A DNA stretch of 64,000 nucleotides from Halobacillus sp. Nhm2S1 (GCF_019599545.1 NZ_JAIEZV010000001.1:124001-188000); one strand, 5' to 3'. Counted from the first letter of the stretch, positions 17,791 through 26,760 are shown. Numbers and translations are program-made. The notes: generated by a model not told the origin, from the letters alone.

Positions 17791-17879
17791 ATGTAGAATT
17801 CCCTACTATACTCATCAAGCACTTCTTCAGGGATCTTTGGGACGTGCTCTATCCTCTCTATCGGTAAGCTTCCCATCAT
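17763..17879 (-). CDS. Possible 38-residue protein, unknown
   Basis: On the minus strand a frame starts with two ATG codons (17879, 17876) after GGGTGGGGTTCA and encodes a charged peptide (MMGSLPIERIEHVPKIPEE, then VLDEYSREFYIKKP). It ends inside the fni terminator hairpin. Residue composition looks protein-like, but the ribosome binding site is weak and the last codons come from the terminator itself, so it may be chance. I do not recognise the family. Confidence 0.25.
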   Translation of the reverse strand: MMGSLPIERIEHVPKIPEEVLDEYSREFYIKKPMTSWS

Positions 17880-18115
17880 TGAACCCCACCCACACCTCAA
17901 ACGTCACGTAACCGAGTCTCTCACAGTCGGGACGTTTCCTGGACCCTTTTTCCGGAGACCATAAACTTCCACAAAAGTCTCGGAATTAAGCCTCACGCAA
18001 TCCTTCTATTTTCTTCGTCACAACCGCTAGTTAACAGACTATTTCTTTTTATAAGATGTTTAAAGCTTTCCTGAACCACACATAATAAATGGTGAAGCTT
18101 GGGAGGTGTGGGGTC
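17880..18115. other. Gap between fni and yphA
   Basis: No further gene seen. The part 17895-17990 is GC-rich and resembles the degraded repeats of other gaps in composition but lacks a clear copy of their core. The last 15 bases hold the GGGAGGTG ribosome binding site of the next gene. Confidence 0.35.
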
Positions 18116-18709
18116 TTGGAGGCAACGTTTTATTGGTTTGCTTGGTCATTAACGGTTATAGCCGTCTTTTTTATTCAACGTAGGAGATTGAAACGCGATT
18201 TATTATTGGTATTGGGTGTTTTTATGTGTACATATGATTGGCTTTCTTGGAGCCCGAATGGACAATTTTATTTTCACATTGGTATCCTCCTCGTTTTCGG
18301 AACTTATCTTTTTATATCGATCAGAAGGTCAATGTTTGATTATTTTTGGCCTTTCATTTTTAGCGTGGGTTACGCAGCGGTTTGGATGTTTCTTATTGTC
18401 CATCCAGTGTGGGTGAAGTTCCCTGGAGTTTCTCTGTTTCTCCTTGTGATTGTGGGTCTCCTTCGGATGTTTGTTAAGGATGTAAGCGGCCAGATGGGGC
18501 TGTGGGTGTTAGCAAACGCCGGGGGCACCCTGTTCGCTTTCCTTATCTTCGCCCTTTATCAAAAGGAAGGGCTGATTGATACACATGCGATGCTCTCTCT
18601 TTCGATAAAAGGGATGTTTGTGCTGCTTTTTTTCCACGGGGTGGATCAATTGAAGAGATCGATACGTAAAAAAAGAAAATCCATATCAAAAGGAGCTGCT
18701 TTTGTGTGA
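18116..18709 (+). CDS. yphA: Membrane protein YphA
   Basis: Polytopic membrane protein with about six hydrophobic segments, 197 residues, like B. subtilis YphA (199). Start is a TTG at 18116 (EATFYWFAWSL), chosen because GGGAGGTG is seven to nine bases upstream; the ATG at 18089 has no ribosome binding site. The stop overlaps the GTG start of the next gene as GTGA. In B. subtilis the gene is linked to early sporulation; biochemical function unknown. Confidence 0.8.
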   Translation: MEATFYWFAWSLTVIAVFFIQRRRLKRDLLLVLGVFMCTYDWLSWSPNGQFYFHIGILLVFGTYLFISIRRSMFDYFWPFIFSVGYAAVWMFLIVHPVWVKFPGVSLFLLVIVGLLRMFVKDVSGQMGLWVLANAGGTLFAFLIFALYQKEGLIDTHAMLSLSIKGMFVLLFFHGVDQLKRSIRKKRKSISKGAAFV

Positions 18710-19590
18710 ATGAATACACCTATCCAATTATATTAGGAATCCTTGTCGGTACAGCTCTTCGCGTCTTCATGCTGCGTACGGATTACAGGCAGTATCCGAC
18801 TTATCTTCACGGGAAAATCATCCACTTATCTTTAGGGTTTATTGCCGCGGCGCTTGGAACGATCGCCATCCCCTCTATTATGGAAAAAGAATTCACCGCT
18901 GTCACGTTCCTGACGTTAGCGGCTTCCCAATTTCGGGAAGTACGCAATATGGAAAGGAACACATTGACGGAAATGGACTCCTATGAACTTGTCCCGCGAG
19001 GCAATACGTATATTGAAGGGATAGCTGTCGCTTTTGAGAGCAGGAATTACCTCGTCATTTTTACTTCTTTCGTAGTCACCCTCTGTTATTTAGCGCTCAA
19101 TGTTTGGGTCGCTTTAGGGGCAGCTGTCGTATGCTTTCTTCTCTCAAGGGTGTTAATGAGCGGTTCGAAGCTTTCGGATATCGTAACAGTAGAAGAGAAA
19201 ACCATTTCTTTCGACGGAGCTGGTTTATATGTCGATAACATTTATATTATGAACATCGGTTTACCTGAGCGCCAGGAAGAGATTTTAAAATATGGAATGG
19301 GCTTCGTATTAACTCCTAAGGAATTCAGCGTCCGTTCTACGATTGCAAACCTCGGGCAACGGCAGGCCATCCTGCATGATGTATCCGTCACCCTGGGAGT
19401 TTTCAGGGATTCCGGCACGCCTGCTCTTGTGCCATTGATCAAGAGAGATTTGAATGATGGAAGGATTGGAGTGTTTATTCTTCCTCAAGAAAAGGATTCA
19501 AAACGAGCGAAAGAGATTATTGAACACGTACCTGTACTGGAAAACGCAATTCAAATGCCTTCGAGAAAGGGTAGGAGGAATCATTCATGA
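18706..19590 (+). CDS. yphB: YIEGIA-family membrane protein (YphB)
   Basis: The family name motif YIEGIA is present (NTYIEGIAVAFESRN, near residues 102-116). Three or more membrane helices fill the first half and a soluble domain the second (from about residue 165). Length 294. GTG start at 18706 follows AAAAGGAG. It overlaps both neighbours by four bases, so yphA, this gene and the following small gene form a tightly coupled unit. The family is restricted to spore formers; its role is not established. Confidence 0.9.
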   Translation: MNEYTYPIILGILVGTALRVFMLRTDYRQYPTYLHGKIIHLSLGFIAAALGTIAIPSIMEKEFTAVTFLTLAASQFREVRNMERNTLTEMDSYELVPRGNTYIEGIAVAFESRNYLVIFTSFVVTLCYLALNVWVALGAAVVCFLLSRVLMSGSKLSDIVTVEEKTISFDGAGLYVDNIYIMNIGLPERQEEILKYGMGFVLTPKEFSVRSTIANLGQRQAILHDVSVTLGVFRDSGTPALVPLIKRDLNDGRIGVFILPQEKDSKRAKEIIEHVPVLENAIQMPSRKGRRNHS

Positions 19591-19772
19591 AAATGGAGAA
19601 GGCCATATTGGCGGCCGTGACTACGGAGGATGATCGGGTCCATGGCAGTGCAGCTGTGTTTAAATGCGACACGAAGGAAGAGATGGAAGCTGTTGCGGCA
19701 AACCTAGAAGCCATTTTAGATGGAATCGCTCATGCATTAAGCGATCAACTATATATTATTGTCAAGCATTGA
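19587..19772 (+). CDS. ypzH: Capping complex subunit for YIEGIA (YpzH-like)
   Basis: A 61-residue soluble protein (MKMEKAILAAVTTEDDRV) that always accompanies the YIEGIA protein; start ATG at 19587 after GTAGGAGG, overlapping the upstream stop as ATGA. It looks like a small alpha/beta domain. The name used in current annotation implies complex formation with YIEGIA, but nothing more is known to me. Confidence 0.87.
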   Translation: MKMEKAILAAVTTEDDRVHGSAAVFKCDTKEEMEAVAANLEAILDGIAHALSDQLYIIVKH

Positions 19773-19932
19773 GAAAGAATTGTTTCTTTTTCTAAAGTTT
19801 GCTAAGATAATAAAGTTAATGGCTTCCTGCTGTTCTTCGGAAGATGGGCTGTTAAACCATCGCCCGGGGGAGAGCAGTATTTTTTTGCTTTTCACTACTG
19901 AGGAAACATGGAATAATGAAAATAGAAATAAA

Positions 19933-19949
19933 GAAAGGATGATCCTTTC
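19933..19949 (+). promoter_or_regulatory. Inverted repeat covering the der ribosome binding site
   Basis: GAAAGGAT, one base, ATCCTTTC: the ribosome binding site AAAGGA of der lies within an inverted repeat that ends at the ATG. In RNA a stem of six pairs (GAAAGG/CCTTTC) with a five-base loop would hide the site. Confidence 0.45.
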
Positions 19950-21260
19950 ATGAGAAAATCAGTAATTGCTATTGTAGGACGACCGAATGTTGGGAAATCA
20001 ACCATATTCAACCGACTGGTCGGAGAAAGAATCTCCATTGTAGAAGATACGCCCGGTGTCACTAGAGACCGGATTTATGCAGAAGCCGAATGGCTGACCA
20101 CCCGTTTTAATGTCATTGATACCGGTGGAATTGAACTTGGGGACGAGCCGTTGCTCGTACAGATGAGAGCCCAGGCCCAAGTAGCGATTGATGAAGCGGA
20201 TGTTATTGTTTTCATGGTGAACGGCCGTGATGGAATTACAGGGGCTGACGAAGAAGTTGCCAAACTTCTATTTAAATCGAATAAACCGGTAGTCCTTGCG
20301 GTGAACAAGGTAGATAATCCTGAAATGAGAGAAAACATTTATGAATTTTACTCTCTTGGTTTCGGAGAACCTTTCCCGATCTCGGGTACGCACGGGCTTG
20401 GACTTGGAGATATGCTTGATGAAGTAGTCAAACACTTCCCTGAAAAAATTCAGGAAGAGATCGATGATGATACCATTCGTTTCAGCTTAATTGGCCGACC
20501 GAATGTAGGGAAATCGTCGCTCGTTAACAGTCTCCTCGGTCAGGAGCGCGTCATTGTCAGTGATATCGCTGGTACGACAAGGGATGCTATCGATACTCCG
20601 TTTTCAAAAGATGAACGGGATTATGTAATCATCGATACAGCTGGCATGAGAAAACGAGGCAAAGTTTATGAAACGACTGAAAAATACAGCATCATGAGAG
20701 CACTGAAGGCGATTGAGCGTTCTGATGTTGTCCTGACGTTAATTGATGCAGATGCAGGCATTCATGAACAGGACAAAAAGATCGCTGGCTATGCCCATGA
20801 AGCCGGAAAAGCTGTTATTATCGTCGTCAACAAATGGGATACCGTAGAGAAAGAAGAAAAGACGATGAAAGAGTTTGAAGACAAGGTGCGGGATCAATTC
20901 CGTTTCCTCGACTACGCTCCGATTGTCTTTTTATCTGCCAAAACAAAAAAACGGATCCATACATTGATTCCTAAAGTTCTGGAAGCAAGTGAGAACCATG
21001 CGAAGCGTGTGCAGACGAATTTGCTGAACGAAGTGATCATGGACGCCCTTGCTATGAATCCTTCTCCATCCATCAAGGGGCAAAAGCTGAAGATCTTTTA
21101 TGCCACTCAGGTATCTGTCAAACCGCCAAGTTTCGTCGTATTCGTTAATGAACCTGAATTGATGCACTTCACCTATGAGCGATTCTTGGAAAATAGGATC
21201 CGCGAAGCTTTTGGTTTTGAAGGAACGCCAATCAAGATCTTTGCAAGAAAACGTAGCTGA
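19950..21260 (+). CDS. der: GTPase Der (EngA), ribosome assembly
   Basis: Essential 50S assembly GTPase with two G domains and a KH-like C-terminal domain. P-loops GRPNVGKST (residues 9-17) and GRPNVGKSS (about 182-190), switch motifs DTPGVTRD and DTAGMRKRG, and NKVD / NKWD base-binding motifs are all intact. 436 residues is the exact B. subtilis length. The ribosome binding site lies in an inverted repeat just before the ATG. Confidence 0.97.
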   Translation: MRKSVIAIVGRPNVGKSTIFNRLVGERISIVEDTPGVTRDRIYAEAEWLTTRFNVIDTGGIELGDEPLLVQMRAQAQVAIDEADVIVFMVNGRDGITGADEEVAKLLFKSNKPVVLAVNKVDNPEMRENIYEFYSLGFGEPFPISGTHGLGLGDMLDEVVKHFPEKIQEEIDDDTIRFSLIGRPNVGKSSLVNSLLGQERVIVSDIAGTTRDAIDTPFSKDERDYVIIDTAGMRKRGKVYETTEKYSIMRALKAIERSDVVLTLIDADAGIHEQDKKIAGYAHEAGKAVIIVVNKWDTVEKEEKTMKEFEDKVRDQFRFLDYAPIVFLSAKTKKRIHTLIPKVLEASENHAKRVQTNLLNEVIMDALAMNPSPSIKGQKLKIFYATQVSVKPPSFVVFVNEPELMHFTYERFLENRIREAFGFEGTPIKIFARKRS

Positions 21261-21285
21261 TTCATTCAGGAAGGGAGTAGGTAGC

Positions 21286-22326
21286 ATGGAGAAAGTAGCT
21301 GTACTTGGTGCGGGGAGCTGGGGCACAGCTCTTGCCCTCGTTCTTGCTGATAACGGGCACGAGGTCCGTCTTTGGACACACAGGGAGAATCTAGCTGAAG
21401 AAATCAACAGAACGCATCGAAATGAAAAATATTTGAATGATATCGATCTTCCTCATTCGATTAAGGCAAGCCATGATTTAGGAGCGGTTGTAGAAGATGC
21501 TAAACATGTCATATTAGTCGTTCCTACGAAGGCCATGAGAGAAGTATGCGGTCAATTGAAGCAAGTACTCAACGAAAGAGTAATTCTTACACACGCCTCA
21601 AAAGGGATAGAGCCTGGCTCTTATAAGCGTGTTTCAGAAGTGATTTCCGAAGAGATCCCTGAAGAGAAATATGAGGATATCGTTGTCCTTTCCGGTCCGA
21701 GTCATGCGGAAGAAGTGAGTCTCAGACAGCCGACAACCGTAACGGTTTCTTCAGATGAATTAGAAGTTGCGGAGAAAGTACAGGACCTCTTCATTAACCG
21801 CCAATTCCGTGTCTACACATCTCCAGACCTCGTCGGTGTGGAACTCGGAGGCGCGTTGAAAAATATCATCGCTCTTGGTGCTGGTATTTCTGACGGTCTT
21901 GGGTACGGGGATAACGCCAAAGCGGCTCTTATCACAAGAGGACTTGCTGAAATTGCCCGCCTTGGAACTTCGATGGGAGCAAACCCGCTTACCTTTTCCG
22001 GTTTGACAGGAATCGGTGACCTTATTGTAACTTGTACGAGCTCCCACAGCCGAAACTGGAGAGCAGGGAATAAACTAGGACAAGGGTACCCATTGGATGA
22101 TGTTTTAGATCAAATGGGAATGGTCGTAGAAGGTGTAAGGACGACAAAAGCCGCTTTTCAACTTGCTCAGGAGCAAGGGGTGGAAATGCCGATTACTTCA
22201 GGGATCTATAGAATTCTATTTGAATCGGCTGACCCGAGAGATGTCGTGGACGAACTGATGACAAGGATTCGTCGTCATGAAATGGAGGATCTGACAAATA
22301 TTCTTGATGAAAAGATGAATGACTGA
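21286..22326 (+). CDS. gpsA: Glycerol-3-phosphate dehydrogenase [NAD(P)+]
   Basis: Makes sn-glycerol 3-phosphate for phospholipids. The start is ATG 21286 ([17 protein letters not shown]), after GGAGTAGGTAG, not the longer frame from 21175 that overlaps der. Rossmann motif [10 protein letters not shown] at 8-17, catalytic Lys in [13 protein letters not shown] near 190, and [13 protein letters not shown] near 255. 346 residues, as in B. subtilis. Directly follows der, the standard order. Confidence 0.96.
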   Translation: MEKVAVLGAGSWGTALALVLADNGHEVRLWTHRENLAEEINRTHRNEKYLNDIDLPHSIKASHDLGAVVEDAKHVILVVPTKAMREVCGQLKQVLNERVILTHASKGIEPGSYKRVSEVISEEIPEEKYEDIVVLSGPSHAEEVSLRQPTTVTVSSDELEVAEKVQDLFINRQFRVYTSPDLVGVELGGALKNIIALGAGISDGLGYGDNAKAALITRGLAEIARLGTSMGANPLTFSGLTGIGDLIVTCTSSHSRNWRAGNKLGQGYPLDDVLDQMGMVVEGVRTTKAAFQLAQEQGVEMPITSGIYRILFESADPRDVVDELMTRIRRHEMEDLTNILDEKMND

Positions 22327-22387
22327 CACATATCGACTCTCGTGCATATACTACACAGAACCTAACGCACGAGGAGGTCAATTGTTC

Positions 22388-22645
22388 ATGAATGATTTTC
22401 AAAAGAATATTTTTGATCATCTGAAGAAAAAGGCAAACATCGACCCAGAAGATGTTTTCAAAGTGGCGAATTCTGTACAGAATGCTGATTTCAGTGATGA
22501 GAAGACGGTCAGACGTCTTGTTCGCCAGCTCGCAAAGGTTGCTAATAAGAATGTGTCAAAATCGAAGGAAGATAAAATCGTTGAAGCAATCACCAAACAA
22601 AACATGCCACTGGATATGAATACCTTAGGCAAGTTTTTAAAATGA
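22388..22645 (+). CDS. SpoVIF-like sporulation protein
   Basis: An 85-residue soluble helical protein starting MNDFQKNIFDHLKKK with KVANSVQNADFSDEKTVR and DMNTLGKFLK, which resembles the stage VI sporulation protein F (YjcC) family. ATG 22388 is ten bases after GAGGAGG; a TTG at 22382 is possible. In B. subtilis SpoVIF acts in coat assembly through GerE; whether this copy is the same gene or a paralogue cannot be told here. It lies between gpsA and a terminator. Confidence 0.78.
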   Translation: MNDFQKNIFDHLKKKANIDPEDVFKVANSVQNADFSDEKTVRRLVRQLAKVANKNVSKSKEDKIVEAITKQNMPLDMNTLGKFLK

Positions 22646-22748
22646 TTACGAACCAATAGGCGCCTGAGGAGGCGGTCCTTCATTCGTATGCATAAGATAT
22701 TACGCAGCAATCATTACACATGAGCTGGTCAGGGAATTGTTTAGTCAC

Positions 22749-22781
22749 CCGGGGCAAACCATTTTGCCTCGGTTTTTTTTT
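22749..22781 (+). terminator. Terminator after the SpoVIF-like gene
   Basis: Stem CCGGGGCAAA / TTTGCCTCGG (one G-T pair), loop of four, then nine T. It lies about 100 bases after the stop codon. Confidence 0.8.
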
Positions 22782-22789
22782 GATCATTT

Positions 22790-22957
22790 TCAGTGAAATG
22801 GCTCCCTTTTCCGCGGAAACTCGCCACTCCCCCCGCAGGAAAGTGTTTAAATCCAGAATCGCGCTGGTAGCCACGAGTGTCTGGGCGATGGAGCAAGAAG
22901 AGTATCTTCCCAAACACTCCTGAAGCTCAACAAGGAAACGGACCCCGGAAACATCTC
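22790..22957 (-). repeat. Degraded intergenic repeat, copy 3
   Basis: On the minus strand it begins with the core GAGATGTTTCCGGGGTCCGT (22934-22957) and ends in GGAGTGGCGAGTTTCCGCGG, a motif type I know from abundant intergenic repeats of halophilic Bacillaceae. Frames that cross it on both strands lack ribosome binding sites and are not called. Confidence 0.55.
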
Positions 22958-23098
22958 ATAATAGAGTCCTCAACAATCCTGACTTATACTTGAATCATTA
23001 ATCATCGATACAGTGTTAAACAGATATTAAAAATAGTAAGAAAGGGATTAAAAGACTGATAGACTCTGTTTTCTCATCTGTCCGTTTATGGATACTTG

Positions 23099-23107
23099 TG
23101 GTATAAT
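23099..23107 (+). promoter_or_regulatory. Extended -10 promoter of the DUF2768 gene
   Basis: TGGTATAAT is an extended -10 element about 35 bases before the start; no clear -35 is seen. Confidence 0.4.
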
Positions 23108-23142
23108 ACCATCAGCAAAGTGTGTTTAGAGGAGGAAGAGCT

Positions 23143-23340
23143 GTGTCAGAATCCATGCTCAAAATGTACATATCCTTCGCAGGGATTATTTCGTTGTTCC
23201 TGGCTGTTGGTCTAATTTACTTAAGCAGGTATAAATTAAAGGGTTTTCTATCAATAATGATCGCTGTTTTCGCTTATTTATTTATGATTTTCGGAGGAAT
23301 CATCATTCTTTATATCGTCCTGAGCGGACCGACAGCATAA
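23143..23340 (+). CDS. yphE: DUF2768 small membrane protein (YphE)
   Basis: 65 residues with two hydrophobic segments (about 7-25 and 36-58), similar to YphE of B. subtilis (67). GTG start at 23143 (SESMLKMYISFAG) seven bases after GGAGG; the ATG at 23122 would include the ribosome binding site in the gene. Followed within 17 bases by yphF. Function unknown. Confidence 0.85.
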   Translation: MSESMLKMYISFAGIISLFLAVGLIYLSRYKLKGFLSIMIAVFAYLFMIFGGIIILYIVLSGPTA

Positions 23341-23357
23341 CAGGAGGGAGAAACAAC

Positions 23358-24086
23358 ATGAAACGCTTTCTATTCATAATAATGCCCTTTACGGCACTGC
23401 TGCTTTCCGGATGTCTCTATCCCCAGAGTAACTTGGCTAAGAATCAGGTGCCGAATGATCAGCAGCTTGAGATGGTTCAAAATGCTGTGGACACCTATCA
23501 GGAGAAGAAAAACGGTCTCCTGCCAATTAAAACAAAAGATCAAGATACGCCCATTTTTCAAAAGTATCCCATTGAATTCAGTAAGTTGAAGGAAATGAAC
23601 CTTCTTAGCGATTTACCGGGTACGTCCTTTGAGAACGGCGGTCATTATCAATACGTCATCATCCATCCTGAAACAGATCCAACCGTGAAAGTGCTGGACC
23701 TCCGCACGACAGAGGAGGTTCGTTCACTGCAGGTCAAAGTGAAGTTTTACAGAGATAACAATAAATATCCTCCGTTCGGGGACTTCGTAGCTCCAGGGGT
23801 GTATGAATTGGATCATGAGAAAATTGGAATGGACGAGCCTCCGATGGTCAACAGCCCATATTCCGATCAGAAGCTTCCCGTGTACCTTGATGAACAGGGG
23901 AGAGTATATATTGATTATCGAAAAGACTTATACACGTATTTAAGAGAAGAAGAGCATAGTTACGAGCAAGGGGAAGATATCCGTTACTTACTGACAGATC
24001 ATACCCCAATTGTCCCTGCTTATTCGACGACTTATACAGTGGAAAATGGAGAGCCCGTATTTTCTAAAGCACAGCCATCGACATGA
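23358..24086 (+). CDS. yphF: Lipoprotein YphF
   Basis: Signal peptide with lipobox LLSGC (Cys at residue 19) predicts a membrane-attached lipoprotein of 242 residues. No enzyme motif is visible. CAGGAGGGAG precedes the ATG. The order DUF2768-yphF-spoIVA is conserved with B. subtilis. Function unknown. Confidence 0.88.
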   Translation: MKRFLFIIMPFTALLLSGCLYPQSNLAKNQVPNDQQLEMVQNAVDTYQEKKNGLLPIKTKDQDTPIFQKYPIEFSKLKEMNLLSDLPGTSFENGGHYQYVIIHPETDPTVKVLDLRTTEEVRSLQVKVKFYRDNNKYPPFGDFVAPGVYELDHEKIGMDEPPMVNSPYSDQKLPVYLDEQGRVYIDYRKDLYTYLREEEHSYEQGEDIRYLLTDHTPIVPAYSTTYTVENGEPVFSKAQPST

Positions 24087-24091
24087 TTGTG

Positions 24092-24122
24092 AACCGTTCC
24101 TGCATAGAGGGACGGTTTTTTT
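24092..24122 (+). terminator. Terminator after yphF
   Basis: Stem AACCGTTCC / GGGACGGTT (one T-G pair), then a run of seven T. Confidence 0.82.
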
Positions 24123-24249
24123 CATAGATTTTTAGTGAGCATAAACTACACTTGATTACACCATACCTATCCAGCGTTTCTCTTCTCCTGTTTATGCGAA
24201 TCATCTATGATTGTTCGTCCATTATGAGTTCCGGTACTTATAATTTCTT

Positions 24250-24279
24250 GCATATTTCACTAGGACAACGTCATAGAAT
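24250..24279 (+). promoter_or_regulatory. Sigma-E promoter of spoIVA
   Basis: GCATATT (24250-24256), 15 bases, CATAGAAT (24272-24279): a near-perfect sigma-E match about 50 bases before the start. spoIVA is a known sigma-E gene in B. subtilis. Confidence 0.78.
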
Positions 24280-24330
24280 TAAATTGTCTAGGCTTGTATG
24301 AAGGTGAAATTTTATTTGGGAGGGGATCCT

Positions 24331-25809
24331 TTGGAAAAGGTTGATATCTTCAGTGATATTTCCAAACGGACAAATGGAGATATTTATTTAGGAGTCGTGG
24401 GGGCTGTTCGTACTGGAAAATCTACTTTTATAAAAAAATTCATGGAGCTCGTTGTTTTACCTAATATGGAGGAAGAATCAGAGCGTGAGCGTGCGTTAGA
24501 TGAACTGCCTCAGAGCGCGGCTGGAAAGACGATTATGACAACTGAACCTAAGTTTGTCCCTAATCAAGCGGCAAACATCAATATTGATGACCACCTCGAC
24601 ATCCGCGTCCGAATGGTCGATTGTGTGGGCTATGCTGTGAATGGCGCGGTCGGGTATGAAGATGAGCACGGACCAAGAATGATTCATACACCTTGGTATG
24701 AAGAGGCAATCCCTTTTCATGAAGCAGCGGAAATCGGTACGCAGAAAGTCATCCAGGAGCATTCGACCATTGGAATCGTCGTGACTACAGACGGGACCAT
24801 TGGTGAAATCGCCCGGGCGGATTATGTGGAAGCCGAAGAGAAAATCGTAGAAGAGTTGAGAGAAGTGGGAAAACCTTTCATCATGATTGTGAACTCCGCA
24901 CAGCCTCATCATCCGAATACGGAAAAACTGAGAGCGAACCTGTCTGAGAAGTACGATATACCCGTCCTTGCACTTTCCGTTGAAAGCATGCGGGAAAATG
25001 ATGTACAGAATGTTTTACGAGAAGCATTATTCGAATTCCCTGTGCTGGAAGTGAATGTGAATTTACCGAGCTGGGTGATGGTTCTTGATTCCCGCCATTG
25101 GTTAAGAAACAACCTTCAAGAGGCCATTGAAGATACGGTTAAGGACATCAAACGATTACGAGATGTGGATACCGTCGTAGGGAACTTCGATCAATATGAA
25201 TACATTACAGGTGCTCATATTTCAGGGATGGACCTTGGGGAAGGAATTGCTGAAATCGATCTTCAAGCCCCGGAGCATTTATATGATCATGTGTTAAAAG
25301 AAATTGTCGGAGAAGAAATCCGTGGGAAAGATCATTTACTTGAGATCATGCAGGATTTCTCACATGCCAAGAGAGAGTATGACCAAGTGGCGGATGCGTT
25401 ACAGATGGTCAAACAAACAGGGTATGGAATCGCTGCACCGACCTTAGAGGATATGACTCTTGACGAACCTGAAATCATCAGACAAGGCTCAAGGTTCGGT
25501 GTAAGGTTGAAAGCTGTCGCACCGTCGATCCACATGGTCAAAGTGGATGTCCAATCAGAATTTTCACCGATCATCGGGACAGAGAAACAAAGCGAAGAAC
25601 TGGTGAGGTACCTCATGCAGGACTTTGAGGAAGACCCACTATCCATTTGGAATTCAGATATCTTTGGCAGATCTTTGAGTTCGATCGTCCGTGAAGGCAT
25701 CCAGGCTAAACTGGCACTCATGCCGGAAAATGCAAGATACAAATTACAGGAAACGCTCGAGCGTATCATCAATGAAGGATCTGGTGGTATGATCGCAATC
25801 ATTTTATAA
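24331..25809 (+). CDS. spoIVA: Stage IV sporulation protein A, coat morphogenetic ATPase
   Basis: Forms the basement layer of the spore coat around the forespore by ATP-driven polymerisation. The TTG at 24331 (EKVDIFSDISKRTNGDIYLG) is the start: GGGAGGGG is six bases upstream and the product is exactly 492 residues, as in B. subtilis. P-loop GAVRTGKST is near residues 24-32. The C-terminus (NEGSGGMIAIIL) is nearly identical to B. subtilis. Confidence 0.98.
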   Translation: MEKVDIFSDISKRTNGDIYLGVVGAVRTGKSTFIKKFMELVVLPNMEEESERERALDELPQSAAGKTIMTTEPKFVPNQAANINIDDHLDIRVRMVDCVGYAVNGAVGYEDEHGPRMIHTPWYEEAIPFHEAAEIGTQKVIQEHSTIGIVVTTDGTIGEIARADYVEAEEKIVEELREVGKPFIMIVNSAQPHHPNTEKLRANLSEKYDIPVLALSVESMRENDVQNVLREALFEFPVLEVNVNLPSWVMVLDSRHWLRNNLQEAIEDTVKDIKRLRDVDTVVGNFDQYEYITGAHISGMDLGEGIAEIDLQAPEHLYDHVLKEIVGEEIRGKDHLLEIMQDFSHAKREYDQVADALQMVKQTGYGIAAPTLEDMTLDEPEIIRQGSRFGVRLKAVAPSIHMVKVDVQSEFSPIIGTEKQSEELVRYLMQDFEEDPLSIWNSDIFGRSLSSIVREGIQAKLALMPENARYKLQETLERIINEGSGGMIAIIL

Positions 25810-25832
25810 CGGCTCCGTGTGAGCCGTTTTTA
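25808..25832 (+). terminator. Terminator after spoIVA
   Basis: Stem AACGGCTC / GAGCCGTT with a five-base loop, then TTTAA; it overlaps the stop codon. Confidence 0.8.
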
Positions 25833-26206
25833 ATTTGTTTTTTTTTGACCAAAGCACATCCGCAGGTTTCCGTAGGTTTTTTTGACACTTGATGGGTGTG
25901 ATGGAGAAAAAATATGGGTGATATTTTCACATGAGAAAACGGCGTGATCCTTTTGATTTCATTCTCAAAAACACCAGAAATGCTTATATTTCAGTGTTTT
26001 TAAGAAAAAAATTGCGAAGTTTAAAGGATTTTTCAAGGTGGATGTCGTAATTACCTATGTGGAGATCAATAAAGTTGTGAAAACCCCGTCATATCAAGGT
26101 TTTAGAGGGTTTGCCACTGGAAGAAGATTATGGCAGGCTACACCTGAAATGAAGCGGAATTCAGCCCGTAAGTCGCGTTGTTACGCGTTTTTAACACGAT
26201 TGTCTA
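25833..26206. other. Gap between spoIVA and hbs
   Basis: No supported gene. It contains an A/T-rich hairpin at 25967-26001 (AAAAACAC ... GTGTTTTT with an inner GAAAT/ATTTC stem) that could be a second, two-way terminator. The frame 26038-26268 has no ribosome binding site and overlaps the hbs promoter. Confidence 0.4.
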
Positions 26207-26235
26207 TTGAATTTCGCTTTAAACTCGTTTATTAT
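26207..26235 (+). promoter_or_regulatory. Sigma-A promoter of hbs
   Basis: TTGAAT, 17 bases, TATTAT. It predicts a leader of about 88 bases that contains a hairpin AAGTGG/CCACTT at 26276-26293. Confidence 0.55.
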
Positions 26236-26329
26236 AAGGCTTGTCATCAAAAGATGGCACCTAAATAAACATTTGAAGTGGATGAAACCACTTGAATGAG
26301 TTAAACCTTCTTGGGAGGAGGTGAATGGC

Positions 26330-26602
26330 ATGAATAAAACAGATCTAATCAACGCTGTATCTGAAAAAGCTGATCTTTCTAAGAAAGATGCTACACAAGC
26401 TGTGGATTCTGTATTCGAATCTATCATGGATTCACTTAAAGACGGTGATAAAGTCCAACTCATTGGATTCGGTAACTTCGAAGTACGTGAGCGCGCGGCA
26501 CGTAAAGGCCGTAACCCACAAACTGGAGAAGAAATCGAAATCTCCGCGAGCAAAGTACCAGCTTTCAAACCTGGTAAAGCCCTTAAAGATGCGGTTAAAT
26601 AA
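26330..26602 (+). CDS. hbs: DNA-binding protein HU (HBsu)
   Basis: Nucleoid protein, 90 residues. [20 protein letters not shown] start at ATG 26330, eight bases after GGAGGAGGTGA; the GTG at 26321 lies in the binding site. [20 protein letters not shown] is the DNA-binding arm. Highly expressed genes of this type have strong leaders; a promoter and hairpin precede it and a strong terminator follows, so it is a single-gene unit. Confidence 0.98.
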   Translation: MNKTDLINAVSEKADLSKKDATQAVDSVFESIMDSLKDGDKVQLIGFGNFEVRERAARKGRNPQTGEEIEISASKVPAFKPGKALKDAVK

Positions 26603-26621
26603 TAGCTACATAGGGCTTCGA

Positions 26622-26650
26622 AAAAGGGTGCATGTGCACCCTTTTTCTTT
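26622..26650 (+). terminator. Terminator after hbs
   Basis: Stem AAAAAGGGTGCA / TGCACCCTTTTT with two central bases, then CTTTTTA. Confidence 0.88.
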
Positions 26651-26730
26651 TTATTTTTATTAAAAAACCTGGAATGAGGCCATAATGATGGAAAGGCCGT
26701 TTATTTTCAGTTTTCAACAAGGTGGATGCT

Positions 26731-26760
26731 TTGACAAAAGTCCCCTTTGTAAGAGATAGT
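26731..26760 (+). promoter_or_regulatory. Sigma-A promoter of mtrB
   Basis: TTGACA, 18 bases, GATAGT, about 27 bases before the mtrB start. A private promoter fits the absence of folE upstream. Confidence 0.5.

Noticed and set aside
18089-18115. ATG at 18089 as start of yphA
   Set aside because: No ribosome binding site before it; the GGGAGGTG inside this stretch serves the TTG at 18116.
22680-22923. Frames on both strands between the SpoVIF-like gene and yphE
   Set aside because: They cross a terminator and a degraded GC-rich repeat and have no ribosome binding sites.
26038-26268. 76-codon frame upstream of hbs
   Set aside because: No ribosome binding site, unusual composition, and it runs across the hbs promoter.
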